A stretch of DNA of 57,145 nucleotides from Vicinamibacteraceae bacterium (GTDB lineage: Bacteria; Acidobacteriota; Thermoanaerobaculia; Multivoradales; Multivoraceae). The DNA lies in contig JAAXHG010000012.1 in NCBI GenBank assembly GCA_012270995.1, positions 1 through 57,145 of the forward strand, given 5' to 3'. Position 1 is the first letter of the stretch; the number at the start of each line of letters is the position of its first letter. Of the stretch, positions 24,985 to 33,233 are shown one piece after another. A model generated the notes under the pieces. It saw nothing but the letters and a program-made list of their open reading frames with translations. It had not been told where the DNA came from and searched no databases. The position numbers and the translations under genes were made by a program.

Positions 24985-25211
24985 GTCCTCGAAAACGTAG
25001 GCGCTCTTTCGGGGCACTCTCGATTCCGGCGCGGTACTCGTCCCGACCGTTGTGTCGCCTGCGGAACTGCGATTGAACCCATCTCTCGTCCTTGAACCGT
25101 ACCGATCGTCCCACGCCTGAAGCCGTCTCCAGTCGTTCACCTACATCCGGCGCACGCCCCTCGCGGGCGAACTCTTCGAGTGTCACGGGCAGGTTCCCCT
25201 CGGAGCCCGTT
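24985..25211. other. Unassigned stretch between ISL3 and the nitrilase gene
   Basis: Minus-strand frames are open through it, one carrying LPVTLEEFAREG, but codon use is not convincing and no family was recognised. It may be debris left beside the insertion sequences. No promoter or hairpin stood out. Confidence 0.3.
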
Positions 25212-26063
25212 TCATCTGTCTTGAGCATAGGGAAGGAAGATCTGCCGCCGGTGTGACGCGACCGGCATCGAGCGCCGCACCTCGGCGACGCGTCGGCGGT
25301 CGATCTCCGCCATCGCGATGCCGGGGCCGTCGCCGGCATCGGCCAGGACGTGGCCCCACGGGTCGATGATCACCGAGTGACCGTAGCTGTGGCGCAGCCC
25401 GCGGTCGTCGTGGCGGCCGGTCTGGGCGGCGGCCAGCACGTAGCACTGGGTCTCGATCGCCCGGGCCCGCAGCAGCGGGAACCAGTGGTCCTTGCCGGTC
25501 ATCAGGGTGAAGGCCGAAGGGACGGTCAGGACCTCGGCGCCGTCCCGGGCCAGCTTCAGGTAGAGCTCGGGGAAGCGCATGTCGTAGCAGATCGTGAGAC
25601 CGAGCCGCGCGAGCGGCGTGTCGACGGTCACGAGGTCCTCGCCGGGCACGGCCGTCTTCGACTCCAGGAACCGGACCTCCGGGGAGACGTCGACGTCGAA
25701 GAGGTGGATCTTGCGGTAGGTGGCGACGATCTCTCCGGCCGGGTCGAACAGGACGCTGGTGTTGTAGCAGCGCTCGCTCTCGCCCGGCGCCTTCTCGTTG
25801 TAGGAGCCGAGCAGCAGGTAGATGCCGCGGTCCCGGGCGAGGGAAGCGAAGCGGGCGCAGGTGGCGCCCGAGGTCGGCTCGGCCTGCTTGACCTTCTCCT
25901 TGTGCGGCCCGAGGTAGTTCGTGTTCTCGGGCGTGGACACGAACGTGGCCCCGCGGTCCGCCGCGGTCTCGATCCAGTGCCGCGCGGTTTCCCAGTTGGC
26001 CTGCTCGTCCGAGGTGGAGCCCATCTGGACCACCGCGGCGAGGAATGTCGATGTGTCGTTCAC
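25212..26063 (-). CDS. Carbon-nitrogen hydrolase (Nit1/Nit2-type amidase)
   Basis: This 283-residue cytosolic nitrilase-superfamily enzyme has its catalytic triad visible: Glu46 (TPENTNYLG), Lys118 (YRKIHLFD) and Cys159 (LTICYDMRFPE). The HLFDVD and CYDMRFPELY blocks are those of the Nit branch, whose best-known members hydrolyse deaminated glutathione, a metabolite-repair reaction. True nitrile hydrolysis is unlikely. GTG 26063 starts the conserved part; the frame stays open through the tandem repeat upstream but that is coincidental. It is divergent from the small secreted-protein gene, with the repeat between them. Confidence 0.88.
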   Translation of the reverse strand: MNDTSTFLAAVVQMGSTSDEQANWETARHWIETAADRGATFVSTPENTNYLGPHKEKVKQAEPTSGATCARFASLARDRGIYLLLGSYNEKAPGESERCYNTSVLFDPAGEIVATYRKIHLFDVDVSPEVRFLESKTAVPGEDLVTVDTPLARLGLTICYDMRFPELYLKLARDGAEVLTVPSAFTLMTGKDHWFPLLRARAIETQCYVLAAAQTGRHDDRGLRHSYGHSVIIDPWGHVLADAGDGPGIAMAEIDRRRVAEVRRSMPVASHRRQIFLPYAQDR

Positions 26064-26128
26064 GTCGCCTCTGCTCGGCGAGACTATCGCCTGAAATGGG
26101 GTGTGGTAAGCTCGCCGGCACCCATTGA

Positions 26129-26192
26129 CAGGAGGTCCTCCACAACAGGAGGTCCTCCACAACAGGAGGTCCTCCACAACAGGAGGTCCTCC
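26129..26192 (+). repeat. 17-bp tandem repeat of a Shine-Dalgarno palindrome, 3.8 copies
   Basis: The unit caggaggtcctccacaa occurs at 26129, 26146, 26163 and, truncated, at 26180. All copies are identical. Each holds aggagg, a perfect Shine-Dalgarno core, inside the palindrome ggaggtcctcc. Only the last copy is correctly spaced (7 bases) from the ATG at 26194. Confidence 0.95.
26181..26186 (+). promoter_or_regulatory. Ribosome binding site of the small secreted-protein gene
   Basis: aggagg, 7 bases before ATG 26194, decides the start of that gene. It is the fourth of four identical cores. Because each core can pair with cctcc of its own or a neighbouring unit, access could be modulated by RNA folding. 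Confidence 0.75.
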
Positions 26193-26193
26193 T

Positions 26194-26529
26194 ATGAGGA
26201 AAGACAGTTGGTTCCGCGGGCCGCTCTTGAGCGCGCTCTTCTTCGCACTCCTGATCGGCAACGCGCCGGTCTTCGGGCAGCCCAACACGGGGAACCCGTC
26301 CGGCGGCGGCGGTGGCGGGCAGTGTCCGCCCGGCATGGACTTGATCTTCGACGGTGCTTACACCTGCGTCGATTCGTCAGATTTGGCGCAGGCAAGCCAC
26401 CGGGATATCCCGTGTTCCGTGCGCGCGAAGACGCTGGCTCTCATGGCCATCCCGGTGGTTGGCTTGCCGGTGCCCTACGGCATGACCTTCGCTGCCTTCG
26501 CGGCTTGGTACTTTTGGGACTGCCTCTAG
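26194..26529 (+). CDS. Small secreted or membrane protein of unknown function
   Basis: The 111-residue product starts with an evident signal peptide (basic MRKDSWFRG, hydrophobic LLSALFFALLIGNAPVFG, likely cut before QPN). A glycine-rich linker (SGGGGGGQ) follows, then a Cys-containing segment (CPPGMDLIFDGAYTCVD, later IPCSV) and a hydrophobic C-terminal part (LALMAIPVVGLPVPYG; FAAFAAWYFW) ending DCL. No family was recognised. Four cysteines suggest export to an oxidising compartment. The strong ribosome site supports expression. A second short frame starts 1 base after the stop and a strong hairpin closes the pair. Confidence 0.7.
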   Translation: MRKDSWFRGPLLSALFFALLIGNAPVFGQPNTGNPSGGGGGGQCPPGMDLIFDGAYTCVDSSDLAQASHRDIPCSVRAKTLALMAIPVVGLPVPYGMTFAAFAAWYFWDCL

Positions 26530-26530
26530 C

Positions 26531-26713
26531 GTGAGTCGCCCGGACGCTACAGGTTCCGCCGAAGCGGGCCAAGGGCTCTCTCTTCCTTGGTACCGCGAGC
26601 GGTGGTTCCTGCGAGCGATTGACCGGCTCCTGTACTCCGTGCCTTGGATGCTGCTGGTCGCAGCCTGCCATGGGTGGCTTTCCTGCGGCGGAGGATCGCC
26701 AACGCATCCGTGA
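26531..26713 (+). CDS. Possible 60-residue membrane peptide
   Basis: GTG 26531 follows the previous stop by one base. The peptide has a soluble start and a hydrophobic stretch (LLYSVPWMLLVAACHGWLSC). There is no Shine-Dalgarno, so translation would depend on coupling to the upstream gene. A 16-bp-arm hairpin begins five bases after its stop, which supports a two-gene unit. It may not be real. Confidence 0.4.
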   Translation: MSRPDATGSAEAGQGLSLPWYRERWFLRAIDRLLYSVPWMLLVAACHGWLSCGGGSPTHP

Positions 26714-26718
26714 GGCGA

Positions 26719-26754
26719 GCGGTCTCGCGGCTCGGCGTCGAGCCGCGGGACCGC
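26719..26754 (+). terminator. Strong GC hairpin after the small-protein genes
   Basis: Arms gcggtctcgcggctcg (26719-26734) and cgagccgcgggaccgc (26739-26754) pair with one mismatch around a 4-base loop. There is no T-tract, as with the other candidate terminators in this window. Confidence 0.65.
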
Positions 26755-26842
26755 CATGTCGTCCCGGGTCCGACCGATCCAAGTCCGCATAGCCCGTAGT
26801 CAAAGCTCTGTGGCCAGCGTATCCGGCTAAGCTCCGAATCCC

Positions 26843-29800
26843 ATGTGCGGGATCGTCGGCATCCTGATGCGCCCCCACCCCGGACCGGCGAGCGACTCGC
26901 GCGAGCTGCTGGAGGGCCTCGCGGCCGCCGGCCGCGCCGCCGAGGCCGCGGTGAGCGATTGCGGCCACGCCGAAGCTCAAGCGCTCGCCGGGTCCCTGAC
27001 CGCTGCCGCGTCCGGGCTTGCCGCCTGGGACCGGCGGTTGCGCGCCCGTCCGTCCGTCCGGGCCCTGGTGCGCGGTGAGGCGCTGCGGACCGCGATCGGC
27101 GATGCACTGCGGCCCTGCTCGGCGGCGGTGAACCGGCTGGGAGCGCGTCTCGACGACGGCGCTGGCCGCTTGGGCGACGTGGGTCTCGAAGCGGTGAACG
27201 GTGCCGCCGCCGCGCTCGCCGACGCCGAGTGGGCCATCCGCCGCGACCGATTGCGGACCGCCGCGGAAGTGAGCGCGCTGGCGCCGGCCGGAGCCAGCGA
27301 CGCCGGGCTCGACGTCCTCATCGCCGTCCAGCAGGCCTTCTCTTCGCTCGACCGGCTCGAGATCCGCGGCCGCGACTCGGCCGGGCTGTTCCTGCTGCTC
27401 TCAGGCCATGGCCTCGACCTGGACGATCCGACGGTCCGGTCCGCACTCGACGGCCGGGCGGGGGATCCGTTGTTCGGTCATCGCGCGGTCCAGTTGGCCG
27501 GAGGCCGGATTGGCCTGGTCTACAAGTGCGCGGAGGAGATCGGAGAGCTGGGTGACAACGTCCGGTTCCTGCGCGACGCGGTCGCCTCCGATCCCTTGCT
27601 GGCGGCGGCGCTCGGGAGCCCGGACGTCGAGGCGGCCGTGCTCGGGCACACGCGCTGGGCCAGCGTCGGCCGGATCAACGAGGCGAACGCGCACCCCCTG
27701 AACGAGGCGGAGTCTGGAAACGGCGACGCGGAAAGCCTACGGGCGCCGCAGGTGATCGCCGCGATCAACGGCGACATCGACAACCACGCCGACCTGACGG
27801 TGTTGGAGAACCTGGACGTCGACTCGCGCATCACCACGGACGCGAAGGTGATGCCGGTCCTCATGTCGCGCCGGCTGGCGGGCGGCGACACGGCCTTCGA
27901 CGCCTTCCGCGACACGGTGGCCGCGTTCGAGGGTTCGCTCGCCGTCGGCGCGCTCACCTGGGACGACCCGTCACGGCTCTACCTGGCGATCCAGGGCAGC
28001 GGTCAGGGTCTCTACGTCGGGCTGGCCGATCACGCCTTCGTGGTTGCCAGCGAACCCTACGGTCTGGTCGAGGAGACCTCGACGTATCTGCGTCTGGACG
28101 GCGAGGCGGAACCGGACCGCGCCGGCGCCGGTTGGGGCGAGATCGTCGTGCTCGACGCCGACCGCGCCGGCGAGCTGGAGGGCATCGACCGGTACTCGGC
28201 CGGAGGCTCGCCGCTGCCGGTGGCGCCGGACGAGTTCGACCGGGCCGAGATCACGACGCGCGACATCGACCGGGGCGAGTTCCCGCACTTTCTGCTCAAG
28301 GAGATCAGCGAGGCGCCGCGTTCCGTGCGCAACACGGTGCGCGGCAAGGTGCGGGAGGACGCGACCGGGCGTCTGCGGGTTTCGGTCGGCGAGCGGACGC
28401 TGCCGGAGGCGGTTGCGAGCGGCCTGCGGGAGGGTACCGTTGCGCGCATCGTCGTCACCGGCCAGGGCACCGCCGCCGTCGCCGGCCAAGGCATCGCCGC
28501 GGCGATCGAGGGACGTCTGCGCGAGCGCGGCCTCAGCCGCCCCCGGGTCGACGCGATGCCGGCGACGGAGCTCTCGGGCTTCCACCTCGCGCCTGACATG
28601 CACGACACGGTGGTCGTCGCGGTCAGCCAGTCCGGCACGACGACCGACACGCTGCGCACGGTCAACCTGGCGCAGCGGCGGGACGCCCGCGCGATCGCGA
28701 TCGTGAACCGCCGCAACTCCGATCTGGCGGAGCGGGCGGACGGCGTGCTCTACACCTCGGACGGGCGGGACGTCGAGATGAGCGTCGCGTCCACCAAGGC
28801 GTTCTACTCCCAGATCGCGGCGGGGATGCTGCTCGCCGCGGCGATCGCCGACCAGGTCGCGGGCGGGCCGGACGAACGCCCCGCCGCCGACCGCCTTCTG
28901 CGGGAACTGCGGAACCTGCCCGACGCGATGGAGCGCACGCTGGCCCTGCGGCCCGCGATCGCCGCCGCCGCCAGGGAGTACGCGCCGCGATTGAGGGACT
29001 GGTCGGTGGTCGGCAACGGCCTCGACCGCATCGCCGCGGAGGAGATTCGGATCAAGCTCTCCGAGCTCTGCTACAAGGCGATCGCCTGCGACGCGACCGA
29101 GGACAAGAAGCACATCGACCTGTCGTCCGAGCCCCTGATCCTGGTGTGCGCGACCGGCGTCCAGGGCTCGACGGCGGCCGACACCCGGAAGGAGATCGAC
29201 GTCTACCGCGCCCACCGGGCGACGCCGATCGTGATCGCCTCCGAAGGCGCGGCGTTCCCGTCCGCGGCGGCCGTGATCGAAGTGCCCGAGGTGGCGCCCG
29301 AGTTGTCCTTCGTGCTGGCTACCGTCGTCGGTCACCTGTTCGGCTACCACGCGGCCCTCGCCATCGACGACCTCGCCAGACCGCTGCGGGCGATCCGCGC
29401 GGCGGTGGACGACGTGGCCGGAGACGGCAAGGCGCGGCCGGTGGCCCGACTGCGCGAGCTCGCCCGCGCCGAGATCGACGCCGTCAGCGAGGGTCTGGCC
29501 GGCGGCGGCTACGACGGCAACCTGCACACAGGCTTCGCGGTGCGGCTGGCGGTGGCGCTCGCCGGGCTGGGCGGCGCGGCCGCCGGCGGCGAGGAGAGCG
29601 CGCTGGCGGAGTTGCGAGACGCTCTGAGTCCGGCGATCGACGACCTCACCCGGCACATCGACACGATCAAGCACCAGGCGAAGACGGTCACCGTGGGCAT
29701 CTCACGCCACGACCAGACCCTGGGCCGGATGTCCCTGGACGCGGCGCTCCGCCAGGCCGGCGCGCCGGAGGAGTCGATCTCGACGGAGGATCGACGGACG

Positions 29801-30313
29801 ATGAGCGCGCTTGATCCCTTCGTCGATCAAGTGCTCGGCTACGTTCGCTACCGGCTGTGGCATGGAGGGGAAGGTCCGGCGCCGGGCGATGCCGCCACCA
29901 TCCGCGTCCTGCGCGCCGGCGGCCTGTGCCGCGATCTTCAGTCGCGGACGGTGCGGGAACCGCTGCTCAAGGGCACGAAGTACGCGGTCGCGGTCGAGGG
30001 CCGGTTGCTGGCGGCGCGGGGCCGTACGGACGGCCGGGTGTTCATCGGTTTGCCGGAATGGAACGGCGGCGAGGTCTCGGCGCTGAACCTGATTCACGTG
30101 CGCTTCCGGGAGCGCGCGCCGGCGCCCGAGCTTCGCCGCCTGCTCTCCGGCTACCGGGAGCGCTACGCCGGTCTGCGCGACCACGTACTCAGGAAAGCGC
30201 CGGACTTCGACGACCGGCTTCTGGCCGAACTCCCCGTCGAAGACCTGTTGATCGACCCGGTGGCCCAGCTCGCTGAACGCTGGCGGAGCACCTCTTCCGG
30301 GGGCGCCTCGTGA
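26843..30313 (+). CDS. Giant GlmS-like amidotransferase/SIS protein (1156 aa)
   Basis: The architecture is that of glucosamine-6-phosphate synthase with two large additions. Cys2 in MCGIVGI is the glutaminase nucleophile. An alanine-rich helical insertion (about 20-170) separates it from RGRDSAG (174-180); then come GHTRWASVG (268-276), INGDIDNH (308-315), the linker GEFPHFLLKEISE (478-490), a first SIS domain (about 530-680; SQSGTTTDT 595-603, ASTKAF 649-654) and a second (about 720-850). Another 300 residues of unknown fold follow. Ordinary GlmS is about 610 residues. The usual function would be glutamine plus fructose-6-phosphate to glucosamine-6-phosphate. Whether this protein makes that product is unproven. 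Its stop overlaps the epimerase gene (GTGA). A TAAGCT box lies 9 bases before the ATG. Confidence 0.88.
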   Translation: MCGIVGILMRPHPGPASDSRELLEGLAAAGRAAEAAVSDCGHAEAQALAGSLTAAASGLAAWDRRLRARPSVRALVRGEALRTAIGDALRPCSAAVNRLGARLDDGAGRLGDVGLEAVNGAAAALADAEWAIRRDRLRTAAEVSALAPAGASDAGLDVLIAVQQAFSSLDRLEIRGRDSAGLFLLLSGHGLDLDDPTVRSALDGRAGDPLFGHRAVQLAGGRIGLVYKCAEEIGELGDNVRFLRDAVASDPLLAAALGSPDVEAAVLGHTRWASVGRINEANAHPLNEAESGNGDAESLRAPQVIAAINGDIDNHADLTVLENLDVDSRITTDAKVMPVLMSRRLAGGDTAFDAFRDTVAAFEGSLAVGALTWDDPSRLYLAIQGSGQGLYVGLADHAFVVASEPYGLVEETSTYLRLDGEAEPDRAGAGWGEIVVLDADRAGELEGIDRYSAGGSPLPVAPDEFDRAEITTRDIDRGEFPHFLLKEISEAPRSVRNTVRGKVREDATGRLRVSVGERTLPEAVASGLREGTVARIVVTGQGTAAVAGQGIAAAIEGRLRERGLSRPRVDAMPATELSGFHLAPDMHDTVVVAVSQSGTTTDTLRTVNLAQRRDARAIAIVNRRNSDLAERADGVLYTSDGRDVEMSVASTKAFYSQIAAGMLLAAAIADQVAGGPDERPAADRLLRELRNLPDAMERTLALRPAIAAAAREYAPRLRDWSVVGNGLDRIAAEEIRIKLSELCYKAIACDATEDKKHIDLSSEPLILVCATGVQGSTAADTRKEIDVYRAHRATPIVIASEGAAFPSAAAVIEVPEVAPELSFVLATVVGHLFGYHAALAIDDLARPLRAIRAAVDDVAGDGKARPVARLRELARAEIDAVSEGLAGGGYDGNLHTGFAVRLAVALAGLGGAAAGGEESALAELRDALSPAIDDLTRHIDTIKHQAKTVTVGISRHDQTLGRMSLDAALRQAGAPEESISTEDRRTMSALDPFVDQVLGYVRYRLWHGGEGPAPGDAATIRVLRAGGLCRDLQSRTVREPLLKGTKYAVAVEGRLLAARGRTDGRVFIGLPEWNGGEVSALNLIHVRFRERAPAPELRRLLSGYRERYAGLRDHVLRKAPDFDDRLLAELPVEDLLIDPVAQLAERWRSTSSGGAS

Positions 30314-31281
30314 GGGTCCTGCTGACCGGCAGCGCCGGCTTCATCGGCTTCCACGTGGCCAGGGCCCTGCTCGCGCGCGGCGACGAGGTGATCGGTTACG
30401 ACAACTTCAACCCGTACTACGACCCGGAGCTCAAGGAGCGGCGCAACGCGATCCTCGAGGAGCAGTCCAACTTCCGCCTCGTACGCGCCGACATCGGCGA
30501 CCGCGAGTCCCTGCAGGACTCCTTCGACGACCTCGTCCGCGGCGTCTCCGGCACCCAGACCAAGGTCTGCCACCTCGCGGCCCAGGCCGGAGTGCGGCAC
30601 TCGATCGACCATCCGAACCAGTTCGTGCGCGACAACGTGCAGACCTTCACCTACATCCTCGAACTCTGCCGCGACCACGAGGTCGGCGGCCTCATCTACG
30701 CTTCGAGCAGCTCGGTCTACGGCAACAGCACGCGCGAGCGGCTGAGCGAAACGGACAGCACGTCGTCCCAGTGCTCCCTCTACGGCGCGACGAAGAAGAT
30801 GAACGAGCTGATGGCGTCCGTGTACCACCACCTCTACGGCATGCGCGTCACGGGCCTGCGGTTCTTCACCGTCTACGGCCCTTGGGGCCGGCCCGACATG
30901 GCGCTGTTTCTCTTCACCGGCGCCCTGCTCCGCGGCGAGCCGATCAGTGTCTTCGGACACGGCCGGATGCACCGGGACTTCACTTACATCGACGACATCG
31001 TGGCCGGAGTCGTCTCGGCGATCGACCGCAGCCACGAGGACCTCGTCTGCAACCTCGCCGCCGGCCGCACCGAGGAACTGATGGAGTTCATCCGCCGGAT
31101 CGAACTGAGTTGCGGCCGCGAGGGCGAGAAGGAGTTTCTGCCGATGCAGCCCGGCGACGTCGTGCGGACCTCGGCCGACCTGACGCGCGCCAGGGAGTAC
31201 CTCGGCTACGAGCCGACGACCGCGATCGCCGAGGGGATTCCTCGCTTCGTCGAGTGGTACCGCGAGTACTACGGCCTGTAG
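30310..31281 (+). CDS. NAD-dependent sugar epimerase (UDP-glucuronate 4-epimerase-like)
   Basis: This extended short-chain dehydrogenase/reductase is 323 residues long. GSAGFIGFHVA is the NAD-binding loop, and SSSSVYG and YGATKKMNE supply the catalytic Ser/Tyr/Lys. DNFNPYYDPELKERR is the segment typical of CapI/GAE-type UDP-glucuronate 4-epimerases. It would supply UDP-galacturonate for surface polysaccharide. GTG 30310 overlaps the GlmS-like gene's stop, so the two are co-translated; together they suggest amino-sugar/uronate nucleotide synthesis for the cell surface. Confidence 0.9.
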   Translation: MRVLLTGSAGFIGFHVARALLARGDEVIGYDNFNPYYDPELKERRNAILEEQSNFRLVRADIGDRESLQDSFDDLVRGVSGTQTKVCHLAAQAGVRHSIDHPNQFVRDNVQTFTYILELCRDHEVGGLIYASSSSVYGNSTRERLSETDSTSSQCSLYGATKKMNELMASVYHHLYGMRVTGLRFFTVYGPWGRPDMALFLFTGALLRGEPISVFGHGRMHRDFTYIDDIVAGVVSAIDRSHEDLVCNLAAGRTEELMEFIRRIELSCGREGEKEFLPMQPGDVVRTSADLTRAREYLGYEPTTAIAEGIPRFVEWYREYYGL

Positions 31282-31439
31282 CTGGTGCGCGGGTCGGTTG
31301 CCGTGGGTCTGGCATCCGACCGCCCGCACACGGGCGCTCGGACCGTCACGCGCGTGGCGCGGGCCGCGCCACACAGGTGCTGACCCACGGAGAACGCACG
31401 CCGCAGGCGGTCAGGAAGACGGCCGCCACCGGTGCGGCG

Positions 31440-32889
31440 TCAGCCGGTCGAGGGAACGGAGGTCGCCTCGCGCAGGACGGACATTGCTCCGGTTGGCTCG
31501 TCCACCACGCCCAGGACGACCGTGTACTCCCCTTCCCAGAGCTTCACGCCAAGGTCGACGAAGTGAAAGCCCCCATGGGGCCGGAGCCCCTCGGGGCCTC
31601 CAAGCTCGAGGAGCATCCGCCGCGCCGGGGTCCGGTAGCCCTTGTCTCTTTCCACCGCCATCAGCCAGAGGCCCAGCGCGCCTCTGTCGCCATCGGGGCC
31701 TGGCAGCAGCGTTGCCGCCAACTCGGGGATCGCCACCCGGACCACGAGCTCGTGAACGTCTTCGCGGTTCCTGCGTCTCCGCCGCCGGTCGCCGTCCGCC
31801 TCGACAGGCGTTGTCGCTGTGAAGCGCATCGCCACGCTCAAGGGGTTCGCCTCCTCGGCGAGCCAACTCCCATCCAGCCAGGCCGCGCTGACGAGCCGGT
31901 CGGCGATCATCTGGTCTCGCGACTTGTCCTGCCAGGACCGGCGATAAGCCAGGCGGTGTCCTTGGCGGCGAAGCGTCGGTGCCAGTTCCACGTCGATCTC
32001 CCTCAGTGCGCCGGGCTTGTGGTCCGCGACTGCGACGGCCAGCTCGTAGGAAGCGTCCAGGTGCTCTTCCGCGTCGTCCAGCAATGGGCCCAGGGCGTTC
32101 GAGTTGAACAGGGTGCGACCGCCCGTCTTGCGGGAAAGATAGGCCATGCCGCCCTGCCGGTTCAGTCTCCAGGAGCGCCCCGAGGAGGAGATGGAGGGCA
32201 CCCCACCCGCGTCGAGCATGTAGAGCGTCGTGTTGTTCGCGTTCGCATGCGCGGCCACTTGGTCGAAGAGCTTGCTCGACTCTCCTCCCGGTCCCAACAG
32301 AGCCGCTCCTCCACCGGAACCCGCGCCAAGACAGAGCCCCTGTACGTAGTCGTGGAGTTCTTCTCCGTACCTGGTCCCCCGACGTGACCAGAGCGAACCG
32401 CGCGTTCCAGGCGCGGAGGGGCTCCGCTTCGCGCTGCACTCTGTGCAGAAAGCGCCGCCGGTCGAAGAACCGGGTACCGGCCTCGTCGAAGTAGACGATG
32501 ACGTTGATGGGGGGCCCCTTCGGCTCCTTCTCAACGGCCGCGCCAGCGGCGCCGTCGGCTGCGTACTCACGCAGGAGCGTACGCCGAAATCCCGTGATCT
32601 CGACCCGCTCGCCATCCACGTGGACGACGAAGTCCTCTTGCGCCAAGCCTGCTACGGGGTCGCCGCCCCGGCCCGTCACCACGACGTGGACGAGTACCTC
32701 GGTCACGGACACCGTGTCCGCAAAGGTCTGCGCGGCCGCCGGTTGCGCCAGCACGCCCGCCGGGAAACCCAGTACGACTCCCAGGAACAGGCTCCCTGTC
32801 AGCCGTCTTGGGTGGCTCAGGCGAGCACTTGAGAGAGGTACGCCGTCAGGGGCCGTCCGGGTACAAGACCGTTGCAATCCGGAGGTCAC
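31440..32889 (-). pseudogene. VWFA-type secreted protein, frameshifted
   Basis: The N-terminal part (GTG 32889) has a signal peptide (LTGSLFLGVVLGFPAGVLAQ) and then VTVTEVLVHVVV-like sequence with DPVAGLAQEDFVVHVDGERVEITGF and INVIVYFDEAG, the pattern of 'VWFA-related' proteins common in Acidobacteriota. After LVTSGDQVR the frame moves by one base. The continuation (GEELHDYVQGLCLG, then LFDQVAAHANANNTTLYMLDAGG and SYELAVAVAD) ends at 31440. The shift maps near a run of five C at 32376-32380, so a sequencing indel and a true mutation are both possible. Restored length would be about 480 residues. The Cys-rich gene upstream ends one base before it. Confidence 0.75.
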
Positions 32890-33140
32890 TCACACCGGTT
32901 CCCAACGGACGATACACATCGAGATGCAAGTGTCGAGTCGAAGAGCCGACATGTCGAGACAAGTGCTCAGCCGAATGCCACAGAGCTGCTCTCGATGCTC
33001 CGGAGGGTCGTCACCGAGGCAATCGTCATACTGGCGCCAGCAGTCGTCAACACCATCACCGTGAGAGCCACACCCGCCCATGCGAGTGGTGATGTAGTCA
33101 GAGTGGCGATCTGGCTCCGAATTCTGCTTCCGAGCATCAT
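32890..33140 (-). pseudogene. Small Cys-rich secreted-type gene, apparently frameshifted
   Basis: A good Shine-Dalgarno (aaggaga) precedes ATG 33140. The first frame gives a signal- or anchor-like N-terminus (SPLAWAGVALTVMVLTTA) and stops at 32967. A one-base-shifted frame, open from 33081 to 32890, gives CWRQYDDC, then CGIRLSTC, then ten residues and C, ISMC. The cysteine spacing C-x6-C ... C-x6-C-x10-C, with Trp and a basic residue after the first Cys, is the same as in the gene at 56122-56598. I read this as one gene with a single-base lesion near 33055; an error in the sequence is equally possible. The VWFA gene begins at the next base. Confidence 0.5.
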
Positions 33141-33233
33141 CTCTTCTCCTTGAGCACCCGTCCAAGTCCAAGAGTGTACCGATGGCGGAACCGTAGCATG
33201 CGCCGACCGTCGGGGCCAGCTCGGCTGCCCCTA

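Noticed and set aside
23856..24992. Target-site duplication around the ISL3 element
   Set aside because: The flanking octamers tcaagcga and gtcctcga do not match; a partial gtcctcg match at 23846 is not adjacent to the terminal repeat.
26129..26192. Possible CRISPR array
   Set aside because: The units are 17 bp, directly adjacent with no spacers, and palindromic around a ribosome site.
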